Below, in pieces: positions 1 to 4,804 of a stretch of DNA of 7,368 nt. The DNA comes from Collinsella sp. (GTDB lineage: Bacteria; Actinomycetota; Coriobacteriia; Coriobacteriales; Coriobacteriaceae): assembly GCA_019425045.1 (NCBI GenBank), contig JAHYYI010000049.1, positions 1 through 7,368 on the forward strand, given 5' to 3'. Under the pieces are notes generated by a model. It was not told where the DNA came from. It was given only the letters and a program-made list of their open reading frames with translations, and did no database searches. The position numbers were made by a program, and so were the translations under genes. Position 1 is the first letter of the stretch, and each line of letters starts with the position of its first letter.

Positions 1-55
1 GTTCTTGGAGGCCGAGTCGGCGGCCGACCTGGGGATCTTCGAGACCGCGGCGACG
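1..55 (-). pseudogene. IS110-family transposase, continuation beyond the IS21 insertion
   Basis: Read on the - strand and joined to the segment at 2583-2346 with one CGACG copy removed, this stretch continues the same frame and gives residues 80-96, ending KIPRSAADSASKN. This matches the IS110-family region just before the conserved D-R-R-D-A motif that carries the last two acidic residues of the DEDD active site. Those two aspartates would fall just outside the window. The frame is restored only if the IS21 element and one target-duplication copy are deleted, which confirms that this is one gene split by insertion. Confidence 0.85.
51..55. repeat. Target-site duplication CGACG, left copy
   Basis: CGACG directly abuts the TGTTAGCG tip of the IS21 element and is repeated at 2346-2350 after the other tip. 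Five base pairs is within the range made by IS21-family transposases. Restoration of the IS110 frame independently supports this length. Confidence 0.92.
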
Positions 56-93
56 TGTTAGCGCTACTGTAAAAACAACCATTTTGACCAACG
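56..93 (+). repeat. IS21 left terminal inverted repeat
   Basis: Starts TGTTAGCG and, after 14 poorly conserved bases, continues ACCATTTTGACCAACG. The right end (2345 back to 2308 on the other strand) has the same two blocks at the same spacing, with one mismatch in the second block. Confidence 0.9.
65..70 (+). promoter_or_regulatory. Possible -10 half of an IS21 junction promoter
   Basis: TACTGT lies 9 bp inside the left tip. IS21 is known to form tandem dimers whose junction unites a -35 from the right end with a -10 from the left end. With a 2-bp junction spacer, the TTGACG at 2334-2339 would be exactly 17 bp from this hexamer. TACTGT matches TATAAT at only three positions, so this is tentative. 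Confidence 0.4.
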
Positions 94-163
94 CTCAATA
101 ACCAATCATGCCAACGCAATCCCGCCATTTGCGCCAACGCATTTTCACCATTTCCACCAACGC
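72..163 (+). repeat. Four 23-bp iterons at the IS21 left end
   Basis: Four consecutive 23-bp units (72-94, 95-117, 118-140, 141-163) each end in RCCAACGC and carry an RCCAWT block at the same internal position. The consensus is n6-RCCATTTnnRCCAACGC. The spacing is exactly 23 bp throughout. IS21 ends are known to carry multiple repeats that serve as transposase binding sites, so these are most likely IstA sites. A degenerate fifth unit may follow near 180. Confidence 0.88.
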
Positions 164-216
164 CGGGGCTTACGCTTCGACCGACGAGCGAACGATGCTT
201 TCGGGAGGAGCGGGCC

Positions 217-1455
217 GTGGCGGAGAAGAACCTGATCGGAGAGTTGGACATGTACAGGGAAGCGGGCATAAAGCCCAACTTCAGCGACATAGCGAAGCGC
301 TACGGCAAGGACAGGCACACCGTGGCGTCGTACTGGAGGGCCGAGGGCGGGCGGCCCCACGACGGGCGCGGCGACAGGGCGGGCTCGTTCGACGCGCACA
401 TCGAGGAGGTGGCCGCCAAGGCGCGGCTGCCGGGAGTCACCAAGAAGGGCATCCACGAGTGGCTGCTGCACAGGTATCCCGGCGAGGACCTGGCCGGCTA
501 CAACGCCTTCACCCAGTTCATGCGCAAGAACGGCATCGCCGTCGGGGCCTCCGGCGGCCCGGAGCCGCACCCGCGCTTCGAGACGCCGCCCGGACTGCAG
601 CTGCAGTTCGACTGGAAGGAGTCCGTCAAGATGGCGAACCGCGACGGCGAGCTGTTCGAGTTCAACGTGTTCGCGGCGACGCTGGGCCATTCCCGCAGGC
701 ACATATTCATCCGGTCGAGGACCAGGACGACCGACGACCTGGTCAGGTGCATGTACGCCACGATCGCGAGGCTCGGCGGCGTGCCGCGCGAGTGGGTCAC
801 GGACAACATGTCCGCCCTGGTGACGGTCAAGGGCGGCAGGCGCCTCAAGGTCCAGCGCGCATACGAGTTCGCCAAGGCCGCCGGCTTCGAGCTGAAGCTG
901 TGCCGCCCGCGCAGCCCCCAGACGAAGGGCAAGGTCGAGTCGTCGAACCGCTTCCTGTCGCGGCTCATGGCCTACCAGGGCGACTTCGACGGCTGGGACG
1001 ACATCGACGAGATCGTCGCGCGGATCGAGGACGCCAGCAACTCCGAGCCCAACGAGACCACGGGGCTGCCGCCCTCCGCGCTGTTCATGGAGGAGAAGGA
1101 CGCGCTGCTGCCCGTCGGCAACCTGCGCGCCCTCGAGGAGGCGATGGGCGACGTGGTGCGCGTGGCCAGGGTGCCGGCCACGATGCTGGTGAGCGCGCAC
1201 GGCGAGCCCATGTCGGTGCCCAGGCGCTGCATCGGCAGGCCCGCCCGCATCGTCTGCATGCCCGGCGGCGCGATGGACTGCTATGTCGGCGGCGAGCTGG
1301 TGGCCACGCATGTGGCGGGCGGGCCGGCCTACGACCCGGCGCACTACGCCGAGGCCATGGCCGGCAAGCGGTGGTTCGGCGACGCCGCCGGCGACATCGA
1401 GGCGGCCGCCGCGGCCAACCTCGGCCTGCTCGACTCGATAGGGGGCTCGCTGTGA
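217..1455 (+). CDS. istA: IS21-family transposase IstA
   Basis: DDE transposase of an IS21 element; it binds the element's repeated ends and performs strand cleavage and transfer. The 412-residue protein has an N-terminal helix-turn-helix (about residues 22-41, SDIAKRYGKDRHTVASYW) and probably a second DNA-binding segment near 76-106. The RNase H-like catalytic core follows, with D132 (QFDWKE), D196 (VTDNMSA) and E241 (SPQTKGKVES) as the likely acidic triad, and then a C-terminal region of the kind that wraps end DNA. Length is normal for the family. The GTG start at 217 is chosen because GGGAGGAG (203-210) lies 6 bp upstream. The 3' end overlaps istB by 4 bp, which suggests translational coupling. 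Codon use is rich in AGG (Arg) and ATA (Ile), unlike the genes right of 3000. Confidence 0.95.
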   Translation: MAEKNLIGELDMYREAGIKPNFSDIAKRYGKDRHTVASYWRAEGGRPHDGRGDRAGSFDAHIEEVAAKARLPGVTKKGIHEWLLHRYPGEDLAGYNAFTQFMRKNGIAVGASGGPEPHPRFETPPGLQLQFDWKESVKMANRDGELFEFNVFAATLGHSRRHIFIRSRTRTTDDLVRCMYATIARLGGVPREWVTDNMSALVTVKGGRRLKVQRAYEFAKAAGFELKLCRPRSPQTKGKVESSNRFLSRLMAYQGDFDGWDDIDEIVARIEDASNSEPNETTGLPPSALFMEEKDALLPVGNLRALEEAMGDVVRVARVPATMLVSAHGEPMSVPRRCIGRPARIVCMPGGAMDCYVGGELVATHVAGGPAYDPAHYAEAMAGKRWFGDAAGDIEAAAAANLGLLDSIGGSL

Positions 1456-2240
1456 GCGCCGCCGTGCAGGCCAGCCCCCTCAACCGCCTGGCGGCCAACC
1501 TCGAGGAGCTGGGGCTCGAGGGCATGGCGTCGTCGGTGCCCGAGTACGTCAGGCTCGTCGCCGACGGGAGGAAGGGCCTGGTCGACGCCATGCTCGAGCT
1601 CACCGACGCCCAGATAGCCCTCAAGCGGCGCGCCGACGACGAGCGCCGCACGAGGATGGCCAACTTCCCCTACATAAAGACGCTGGCCGACTTCGACTGG
1701 GGCTTCCAGCCGAGCGTGCCGCGCGGGCTGGTCGAGCAGCTGGCCACGCTCGAGTTCATCGACCGCGGCGACAACGTCGTGCTCGTCGGCAGCCCGGGCG
1801 TCGGCAAGACCCACCTGTCGATAGCCATAGGCCACGAGGCGGTGATGGCCCGCAAGCAGGTGTACTTCGCCGACTGCTCGAGGCTGGTCGAGGACCTCAA
1901 GCACGCCTCGGCGAAGGAGGCGCTGGCGCGCAGGATGCGGTTCTACGAGCACTGCAGCCTGCTGATAATAGACGAGCTCGGCTACCTCGACATCGGCAAG
2001 GAGGGCGCCGACCTGCTGTTCCAGCTGGTCAACAGGCGCTACGCGCTAAAGCGGTCGACCGTCGTCACGACCAACGTGCCGGTGGGCAGGTGGGGCGACG
2101 TGTTCGGCAGCAACGTCACGGCCTCGGCGGTGGCCGACAGGCTTTGCCACCATTGCGCGATGATCAAGATAACGGGACGGTCGTACCGCCTGAAGGACGT
2201 ATCCATCGGCGGCGAGGACGGGAAGGAGGAGGGAGCCTAG
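1452..2240 (+). CDS. istB: IS21-family helper ATPase IstB
   Basis: AAA+ ATPase related to DnaC that remodels target DNA and stimulates IstA during transposition. The 262-residue product has an N-terminal helical domain (about 1-100), Walker A GSPGVGKT (113-120), Walker B LIIDELGYL (about 161-169, with D164 and E165), a sensor-1-like STVVTTN ending at N188, and a downstream arginine (R210, in ADRLCHH) that could be a finger residue. The GTG start at 1452 overlaps the istA TGA as GTGA. The frame stays open far upstream on this strand, but that part is the shadow of istA and has no homology to IstB. Length is typical of the family. The gene appears intact, with the same AGG-rich codon use as istA. 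Confidence 0.95.
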   Translation: MSAAVQASPLNRLAANLEELGLEGMASSVPEYVRLVADGRKGLVDAMLELTDAQIALKRRADDERRTRMANFPYIKTLADFDWGFQPSVPRGLVEQLATLEFIDRGDNVVLVGSPGVGKTHLSIAIGHEAVMARKQVYFADCSRLVEDLKHASAKEALARRMRFYEHCSLLIIDELGYLDIGKEGADLLFQLVNRRYALKRSTVVTTNVPVGRWGDVFGSNVTASAVADRLCHHCAMIKITGRSYRLKDVSIGGEDGKEEGA

Positions 2241-2250
2241 ACGCCGAAAG

Positions 2251-2292
2251 CGGCGCATCCGCGTTGGCGAATCCGGCGCATCCGCGTTGGCG
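2251..2292 (+). repeat. 19-bp perfect direct repeat near the IS21 right end
   Basis: CGGCGCATCCGCGTTGGCG occurs at 2251-2269 and again at 2274-2292, 23 bp apart. It overlaps the right-end iterons. The two innermost units are more alike than the rest, which suggests recent duplication or homogenisation of one unit. Confidence 0.9.
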
Positions 2293-2329
2293 CGATTGGC
2301 GAAAATACGTTGGTGAAAATGGTGAAAAA
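2261..2329 (-). repeat. Three 23-bp iterons at the IS21 right end
   Basis: Read on the - strand from the right tip, units at 2329-2307, 2306-2284 and 2283-2261 end in ACCAACGT, GCCAACGC and GCCAACGC. They share the 23-bp period and internal RCC block of the left end. The outermost core begins 31 bp from the tip on both sides, so the arrays are in mirror register. A fourth, decayed unit may lie at 2260-2238, overlapping the end of istB. Confidence 0.88.
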
Positions 2330-2345
2330 TATATTGACGCTAACA
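2308..2345 (-). repeat. IS21 right terminal inverted repeat
   Basis: On the - strand this reads TGTTAGCG, 14 variable bases, then ACCATTTTCACCAACG. It mirrors 56-93 and is followed immediately by the second CGACG copy. Confidence 0.9.
2334..2339 (+). promoter_or_regulatory. Outward -35-like hexamer TTGACG at the IS21 right end
   Basis: TTGACG matches the -35 consensus TTGACA at five of six positions and points outward, 6 bp from the tip. No -10 is found at the right distance in the flanking IS110 DNA. Its expected partner is therefore the left end of a second IS copy in a tandem dimer, as known for IS21. Confidence 0.5.
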
Positions 2346-2350
2346 CGACG
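2346..2350. repeat. Target-site duplication CGACG, right copy
   Basis: Second copy of the 5-bp duplication, directly after the TAACA tip of the IS21 element. Confidence 0.92.
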
Positions 2351-2583
2351 ACACACTCGACGCCGAGCCCGGCGAGCTCCCTCTGCGGGGCGAAGCCGGG
2401 GTAGCCGCTCTCGTAGGCCGCGAGCGACGGCCCGGGGAACCCACCCATCCACCCGGCGATCTCGCCCCAGGGGTTGCCGGGGAACCTCCTCGTCACGGCC
2501 TCGCCGGTGTCCGCGTCGAGGGCGCAGACGGTGGTCGACCTCAGGTGGACGTCCATCCCGAACGCGGTAGAATACTTTGGCAT
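2346..2583 (-). pseudogene. IS110-family transposase, N-terminal part, disrupted by IS21
   Basis: RuvC-like DEDD recombinase of the IS110 family, which integrates its element at targets chosen by a bridge RNA. The ATG at 2583 is preceded by GGGAGG at 2594-2589, 5 bp away. The 79 codons before the insertion give GMDVHLRST, with the first catalytic aspartate D11, and AAYESGYPGF, with glutamate E58, both typical of the family. Residues 80-96 follow at 50-1 once the insertion is removed. In the present arrangement the frame runs into IS21 sequence and ends at 2164, giving a chimeric product of about 139 residues without the last two aspartates or the C-terminal domain. It should be inactive. Confidence 0.9.
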
Positions 2584-2594
2584 GGGAGCCTCCC
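2584..2594 (-). promoter_or_regulatory. Palindromic ribosome-binding site of the IS110 transposase
   Basis: The - strand reads GGGAGGCTCCC directly before the ATG. It is an 11-base palindrome containing the Shine-Dalgarno core GGGAGG. GGCTCC can also pair with GGAGCC at 2677-2672, inside the structured upstream region. Either pairing could limit translation of the transposase; this is inference. Confidence 0.5.
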
Positions 2595-2747
2595 AACCTC
2601 GTTGCGGCGCGGCTGCGCCTATGGCACTTCGACATCATTGTCGCAGCCCCGACCCGCGGTCACGAGCGGGGGCTCCTATCTTTTTAGTGCCCTCGGATTG
2701 GGTCATAGTGTCTGTCGTTGCCAAAACATCGGCGTTGCCTTGGTCCG
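2595..2747 (-). ncRNA. Candidate IS110 bridge RNA region (non-coding left end)
   Basis: IS110-group elements encode their bridge RNA in the non-coding end upstream of the transposase, and this roughly 150-bp region is in that position. It has no credible ORF but can form several consecutive hairpins: 2645-2674 (AGCCCC with GGGGCT, inner part CGC with GCG), 2630-2643 (CGACA with TGTCG, 4-base loop) and 2606-2619 (GGCGC with GCGCC, 4-base loop). A smaller CCAA/TTGG fold occurs near 2718-2743. I cannot assign the donor and target guide loops, and both RNA ends are unknown. The identification rests on position plus structure. Confidence 0.4.
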
Positions 2748-2821
2748 GACTAGTCGTTGGGTAGTCATTGGGGACGTTTTTAAACGACTAGTCAAACAAG
2801 AACCTCCCCAATGACTACCCA
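2748..2821. repeat. Long intergenic palindrome, REP-like or MITE-like
   Basis: Two nested inverted repeats share this segment. A perfect 17-bp arm TGGGTAGTCATTGGGGA (2758-2774) pairs with 2805-2821, and the stem continues for six more pairs (2776-2781 with 2798-2803, one G-T) after one mismatch. Separately, GACTAGTCGTT (2748-2758) is the inverse of 2783-2793. The loop contains the palindrome GACTAGTC. The sequence is non-coding and lies between the IS110 end and the 3' end of pepT. It could be a REP-type repeat, a small non-autonomous element or a transcriptional barrier. Confidence 0.75.
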
Positions 2822-2849
2822 CAAAGCGAGAGTGGATGTCGTCATTTTG

Positions 2850-2900
2850 CGGCACTTGGGGACGTTCCTTTTGTGCCGGCAGTTTGGGACACTCCTTGCG
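2850..2900. repeat. GGGGACGTT-type repeats with a short hairpin
   Basis: TTGGGGACGTT at 2856-2866 exactly repeats 2768-2778. A variant TTGGGAC follows at 2884-2890, and an inverted variant TTGGGGAGGTT lies at 2811-2801. CGGCAC (2850-2855) and GTGCCG (2873-2878) form a 6-bp stem around the middle copy. Such repeats resemble REP sequences tied to IS200-like REP-associated tyrosine transposases, but no such transposase is in the window. The rest of 2822-2939 shows nothing else. Confidence 0.5.
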
Positions 2901-2939
2901 TTAAGAGGCTGGCGTGCGTCAACCTGTTCTCATTGCAGC

Positions 2940-2977
2940 AAAAAATCGCCCCGTTCTTGGTTGAGGACGGGGCGATT
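2940..2977 (-). terminator. Intrinsic terminator of pepT
   Basis: On the - strand an 11-bp perfect stem AATCGCCCCGT / ACGGGGCGATT (2977-2967 with 2954-2944, 12-base loop) is followed by a run of T (2945-2940). It begins 26 bp past the pepT stop. A shorter T-run (2982-2986) on the + strand side means it may also block transcription coming from the left. Confidence 0.9.
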
Positions 2978-3003
2978 CGTCTTTTTGACTTGTGCAGCCA
3001 GGC

Positions 3004-4251
3004 TTATGCAAAGCGGGCGACGAGCTCCTGGAGCACGTCGGTCATCTTGACGAGCGAACTGACCGGGACGAATTCGTTGACGCCGTGGTAGCAATAGCCG
3101 CCGGTGGAAAGGTTGGGGCAGGGCAGACCGCGGAACGACAGCTGCGCGCCGTCGGTGCCGCCGCGAATCGGCAGCACTTGGGGCTCAACGCTGCAGGCAA
3201 GGTAGGCTTCCTTGGCAACATCAATAAGCTCGGGATAGTCACGAACGATCTCGGCCATATTTCGATACTGCTGCTTAATCTCGACCGTCACGCGCCTCTC
3301 ACCCAGACGCTGGTTGAGCATCGAGGCAGCGGCATCAATAAGGTCGAGTTTCTGCTGGAACTTGGCGGCGTCATGGTCGCGGACGATATAGCGCGCTGTG
3401 GCGTGATCGACGGTTGCAGATACACCCTCAAGGTGATAAAAGCCCTCGTAGCCTTCCGTATACTCCGGGCGCTGCACGTAGGGGAGCAACGCGTTGAAGT
3501 CGCAGAACAGATTGCCTGCGTTGACCATACGGCCTTTGGCGTCACCCGGGTGGATGGACTGGCCCTCAAAGCAGACGGTCGCCTCAGCGGCATTAAAGCA
3601 CTCCCACTCCAGCTCGCCGATGGGGCCACCGTCGACCGTGTAGGCGTACTTGCAGCCAAAGGTATCGATATCCAACAGCTCGGCTCCGTGGCCGATCTCC
3701 TCGTCAGGGCAGAAGCAAATGCCGAGTGCGGGATGGGGCAGAGAAGGGTCCTGAGCGATACGCGCGACAAGCGACATGATCTCGGCGACGCCTGCCTTGT
3801 CGTCCGCGCCCAGCAGCGTGGTGCCATCGCTGCAGACCAGGTCCTCACCCGCGAGGTCGTTCAGGGCGGGAAGCTTGGCGGTACTCATGGCAACGGGCTT
3901 ACCGTCAACCGTGCCGCAGACCAGGTCGCCGCCTTCGTAGTGCACGATGTGCGGCTTCACGCCGGCGCCCGGTGCAACTTCGGTGGTGTCGAGATGGGCG
4001 ATCAGGCCCAGGGCGGGCTTGTCCTCAGCGCCCACACTTGCGGGGATATGCGCGCAGACATAGGCGTGCTCGGTCACGTGGGCATCTTTCGCACCAAGCT
4101 CGCGCAGCTCTTCAGTCAGCACGTTGGCAAGGTCAAACTGAACGGCGCTCGAGGGTACCTGGTCGCAGTTTGCATCCTCGGACTGCGTGTTGATCTGGAC
4201 GTAGCGCAAAAAGCGCTCGAGGACATCGGGGTTCGTGGTGGTGTTTTCCAT
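3004..4251 (-). CDS. pepT: Peptidase T (tripeptide aminopeptidase)
   Basis: Cytoplasmic M20-family metallopeptidase that removes the N-terminal residue from tripeptides in the last steps of peptide use. The 415-residue product shows the expected dinuclear metal site: H86 and D88 (AHLDTT), bridging D150 (LLGADDKAG), catalytic and binding E184/E185 (CPDEEIG), D207 (VDGG) and H389 (GYCYHG). The small dimerisation domain lies about 215-325 (with SIHPGDAKG, H234). The ATG at 4251 is preferred: GGAG (4263-4260) is 8 bp upstream, the N-terminus MENTTTNPDVLERFLRYVQ fits PepT, and the length is close to the roughly 410 residues usual. A longer in-frame ATG at 4347 would add 32 unrelated residues and run through the operator candidate. 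The gene diverges from the metal regulator and ends at its own terminator. Confidence 0.95.
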   Translation of the reverse strand: MENTTTNPDVLERFLRYVQINTQSEDANCDQVPSSAVQFDLANVLTEELRELGAKDAHVTEHAYVCAHIPASVGAEDKPALGLIAHLDTTEVAPGAGVKPHIVHYEGGDLVCGTVDGKPVAMSTAKLPALNDLAGEDLVCSDGTTLLGADDKAGVAEIMSLVARIAQDPSLPHPALGICFCPDEEIGHGAELLDIDTFGCKYAYTVDGGPIGELEWECFNAAEATVCFEGQSIHPGDAKGRMVNAGNLFCDFNALLPYVQRPEYTEGYEGFYHLEGVSATVDHATARYIVRDHDAAKFQQKLDLIDAAASMLNQRLGERRVTVEIKQQYRNMAEIVRDYPELIDVAKEAYLACSVEPQVLPIRGGTDGAQLSFRGLPCPNLSTGGYCYHGVNEFVPVSSLVKMTDVLQELVARFA

Positions 4252-4290
4252 AAAGACCGCTCCAATCTTGGTCGTCGTGTGCAACAAGAA

Positions 4291-4296
4291 CTCTAG
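4291..4296 (-). promoter_or_regulatory. Possible -10 of pepT
   Basis: The - strand reads TAGAGT here, 40 bp upstream of the pepT ATG, a four-of-six match to TATAAT. The matching -35 position falls within the palindrome at 4299-4318 and is a poor match. Weak support. Confidence 0.3.
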
Positions 4297-4298
4297 CA

Positions 4299-4318
4299 CG
4301 GTATGCCACGGCATACCG
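4299..4318. promoter_or_regulatory. Perfect 20-bp palindrome, operator candidate
   Basis: CGGTATGCCACGGCATACCG has two perfect 9-bp arms around AC. It lies between the divergent pepT and regulator genes, covering the -35 positions of both predicted promoters. That is the usual place for the binding site of a dimeric regulator. The DtxR/MntR-type protein encoded next door is the natural candidate, although the sequence is not an obvious match to the classic DtxR or MntR boxes. Confidence 0.65.
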
Positions 4319-4334
4319 CGACGCTTGGATGGGG

Positions 4335-4340
4335 TAGAAT
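4335..4340 (+). promoter_or_regulatory. -10 element of the metal regulator gene
   Basis: TAGAAT matches TATAAT at five of six positions. Transcription would start near 4347, giving a leader of about 25 bases to the ATG at 4372 and ruling against the ATG at 4351. The -35 region (about 4312-4317) is a poor match and overlaps the palindrome. Confidence 0.5.
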
Positions 4341-4371
4341 CAGCCAATGAATGCAGAAGGGACGGAAGATC

Positions 4372-4794
4372 ATGGATACGACAAATAGCTCGCGCGAACT
4401 ACATCTGACGGTGGCGAACGAAGACTACTTGGAGTGCATGGTTCGCATTGAAAGCGAAGAGGGGGAAACCAACGGCGTGCGATCGGTCGACATCGCGCAG
4501 CGCCTTGGCGTCTCCAAGGCATCGGTCAATAAAGCGGTTTCGGCGCTCAAGGCATCCGAACTTGTCGAGCAATCGCACTACGGCAAGGTGGTCCTGACCG
4601 ATCGCGGCCGCGAGGTTGGTACGGCTATCTGGTACCGTCATCGCCTCATCCGCACGTTTTTGGTTCAGGAGCTCGGTGTCGAATTTGAGCGAGCCGATTC
4701 CGAGGCCTGCATGATGGAGCATGCGCTATCCGAGGACACGATGAACCGCTGGCTCGCCTATCTCGAAAAGCAGGGAATCAGCGTCGAGGAATAG
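4372..4794 (+). CDS. DtxR/MntR-family metal-dependent transcriptional regulator
   Basis: A 140-residue metal-sensing repressor-type protein, the size of MntR and without the C-terminal SH3-like domain of DtxR. A winged helix-turn-helix spans about 15-80, with recognition segment VDIAQRLGVSKASVNKAVS (39-57) and wing near YGKVVLTDRG. The metal and dimer domain follows. By alignment to MntR and DtxR the ligands are D18 and E21 (EDYLE), H90 (YRHRL), C113, E116 and H117 (EACMMEHALS). D18 is as in MntR while C113 is at the position of DtxR Cys102, so Fe versus Mn preference is unclear. Start 4372 is chosen over 4351 because of purine-rich AGAAGGGACGGAAGA just upstream and the -10 at 4335. It probably shares an mRNA with the methyltransferase 10 bp downstream. 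Confidence 0.9.
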   Translation: MDTTNSSRELHLTVANEDYLECMVRIESEEGETNGVRSVDIAQRLGVSKASVNKAVSALKASELVEQSHYGKVVLTDRGREVGTAIWYRHRLIRTFLVQELGVEFERADSEACMMEHALSEDTMNRWLAYLEKQGISVEE

Positions 4795-4804
4795 CGGGAT
4801 ATAT

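Larger units (their letters stand above)
56..2345 (+). mobile_element. Complete IS21-family insertion sequence (2290 bp)
   Basis: The element has all parts of an IS21-family member: istA and istB overlapping by 4 bp, ends beginning TGTTAGCG in inverted orientation, multiple internal end repeats, and a 5-bp target duplication. The outer 62 bp of the two ends align without gaps at 42 positions, including 8/8 at the tip and 15/16 in the block ACCATTTTSACCAACG. Both genes are intact with their catalytic motifs, so the copy looks recently inserted and potentially mobile. It lies in the opposite orientation to the IS110 transposase it interrupts. Confidence 0.95.
1..2747 (-). mobile_element. IS110-family element, partial, interrupted by an IS21-family insertion
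   Basis: The - strand carries the N-terminal part of an IS110-family transposase (2583-2346, continuing at 50-1) with a non-coding stretch of about 150 bp upstream of its start. The far end lies beyond the window start. IS110 elements lack clear terminal inverted repeats, so the boundary near 2747 is only a guess, set where an intergenic palindrome begins. The element is split by a complete IS21-family copy, so this copy should not make an active recombinase. All five arginine codons visible in its 96-codon fragment are AGG, unlike the chromosomal genes to the right. Confidence 0.75.

Noticed and set aside
72..163. Possible CRISPR-like array at the left IS21 end
   Set aside because: The 23-bp units are contiguous with no distinct spacers, no cas genes are present, and the same units occur inverted at the other IS end.
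145..1344. A 399-codon open frame antisense to istA
   Set aside because: Low-complexity His/Arg/Val-rich translation without recognisable domains; a GC-rich shadow of istA.
108..1451. A 710-codon open frame that runs through istA into istB
   Set aside because: Only the part from 1452 resembles IstB. The upstream part is an Arg/Gly-rich shadow of istA caused by high GC, and IstB proteins are about 260 residues.
2164..2345. Extension of the IS110 transposase frame into IS21 sequence
   Set aside because: This is a read-through artefact of the insertion, not native transposase sequence; the true continuation is at 50-1.
2334..2362. Outward promoter from the IS21 right end into the flank
   Set aside because: No -10-like hexamer occurs 16-18 bp after TTGACG in the flanking IS110 DNA.
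2310..2814. Several short open frames between the IS21 end and the intergenic palindrome
   Set aside because: They overlap the IS110 transposase antisense or the structured non-coding region and have no domain or ribosome site.
2992..4296. A 434-codon open frame antisense to pepT
   Set aside because: It mirrors the full length of pepT and has no start signal or domain; pepT shows complete catalytic motifs.
4252..4347. Longer pepT start at 4347
   Set aside because: It adds 32 residues unlike PepT and crosses the operator candidate; the ATG at 4251 has a well-placed GGAG.
4351..4371. Earlier ATG for the metal regulator at 4351
   Set aside because: No ribosome site precedes it, and it would be only a few bases from the predicted transcript start.
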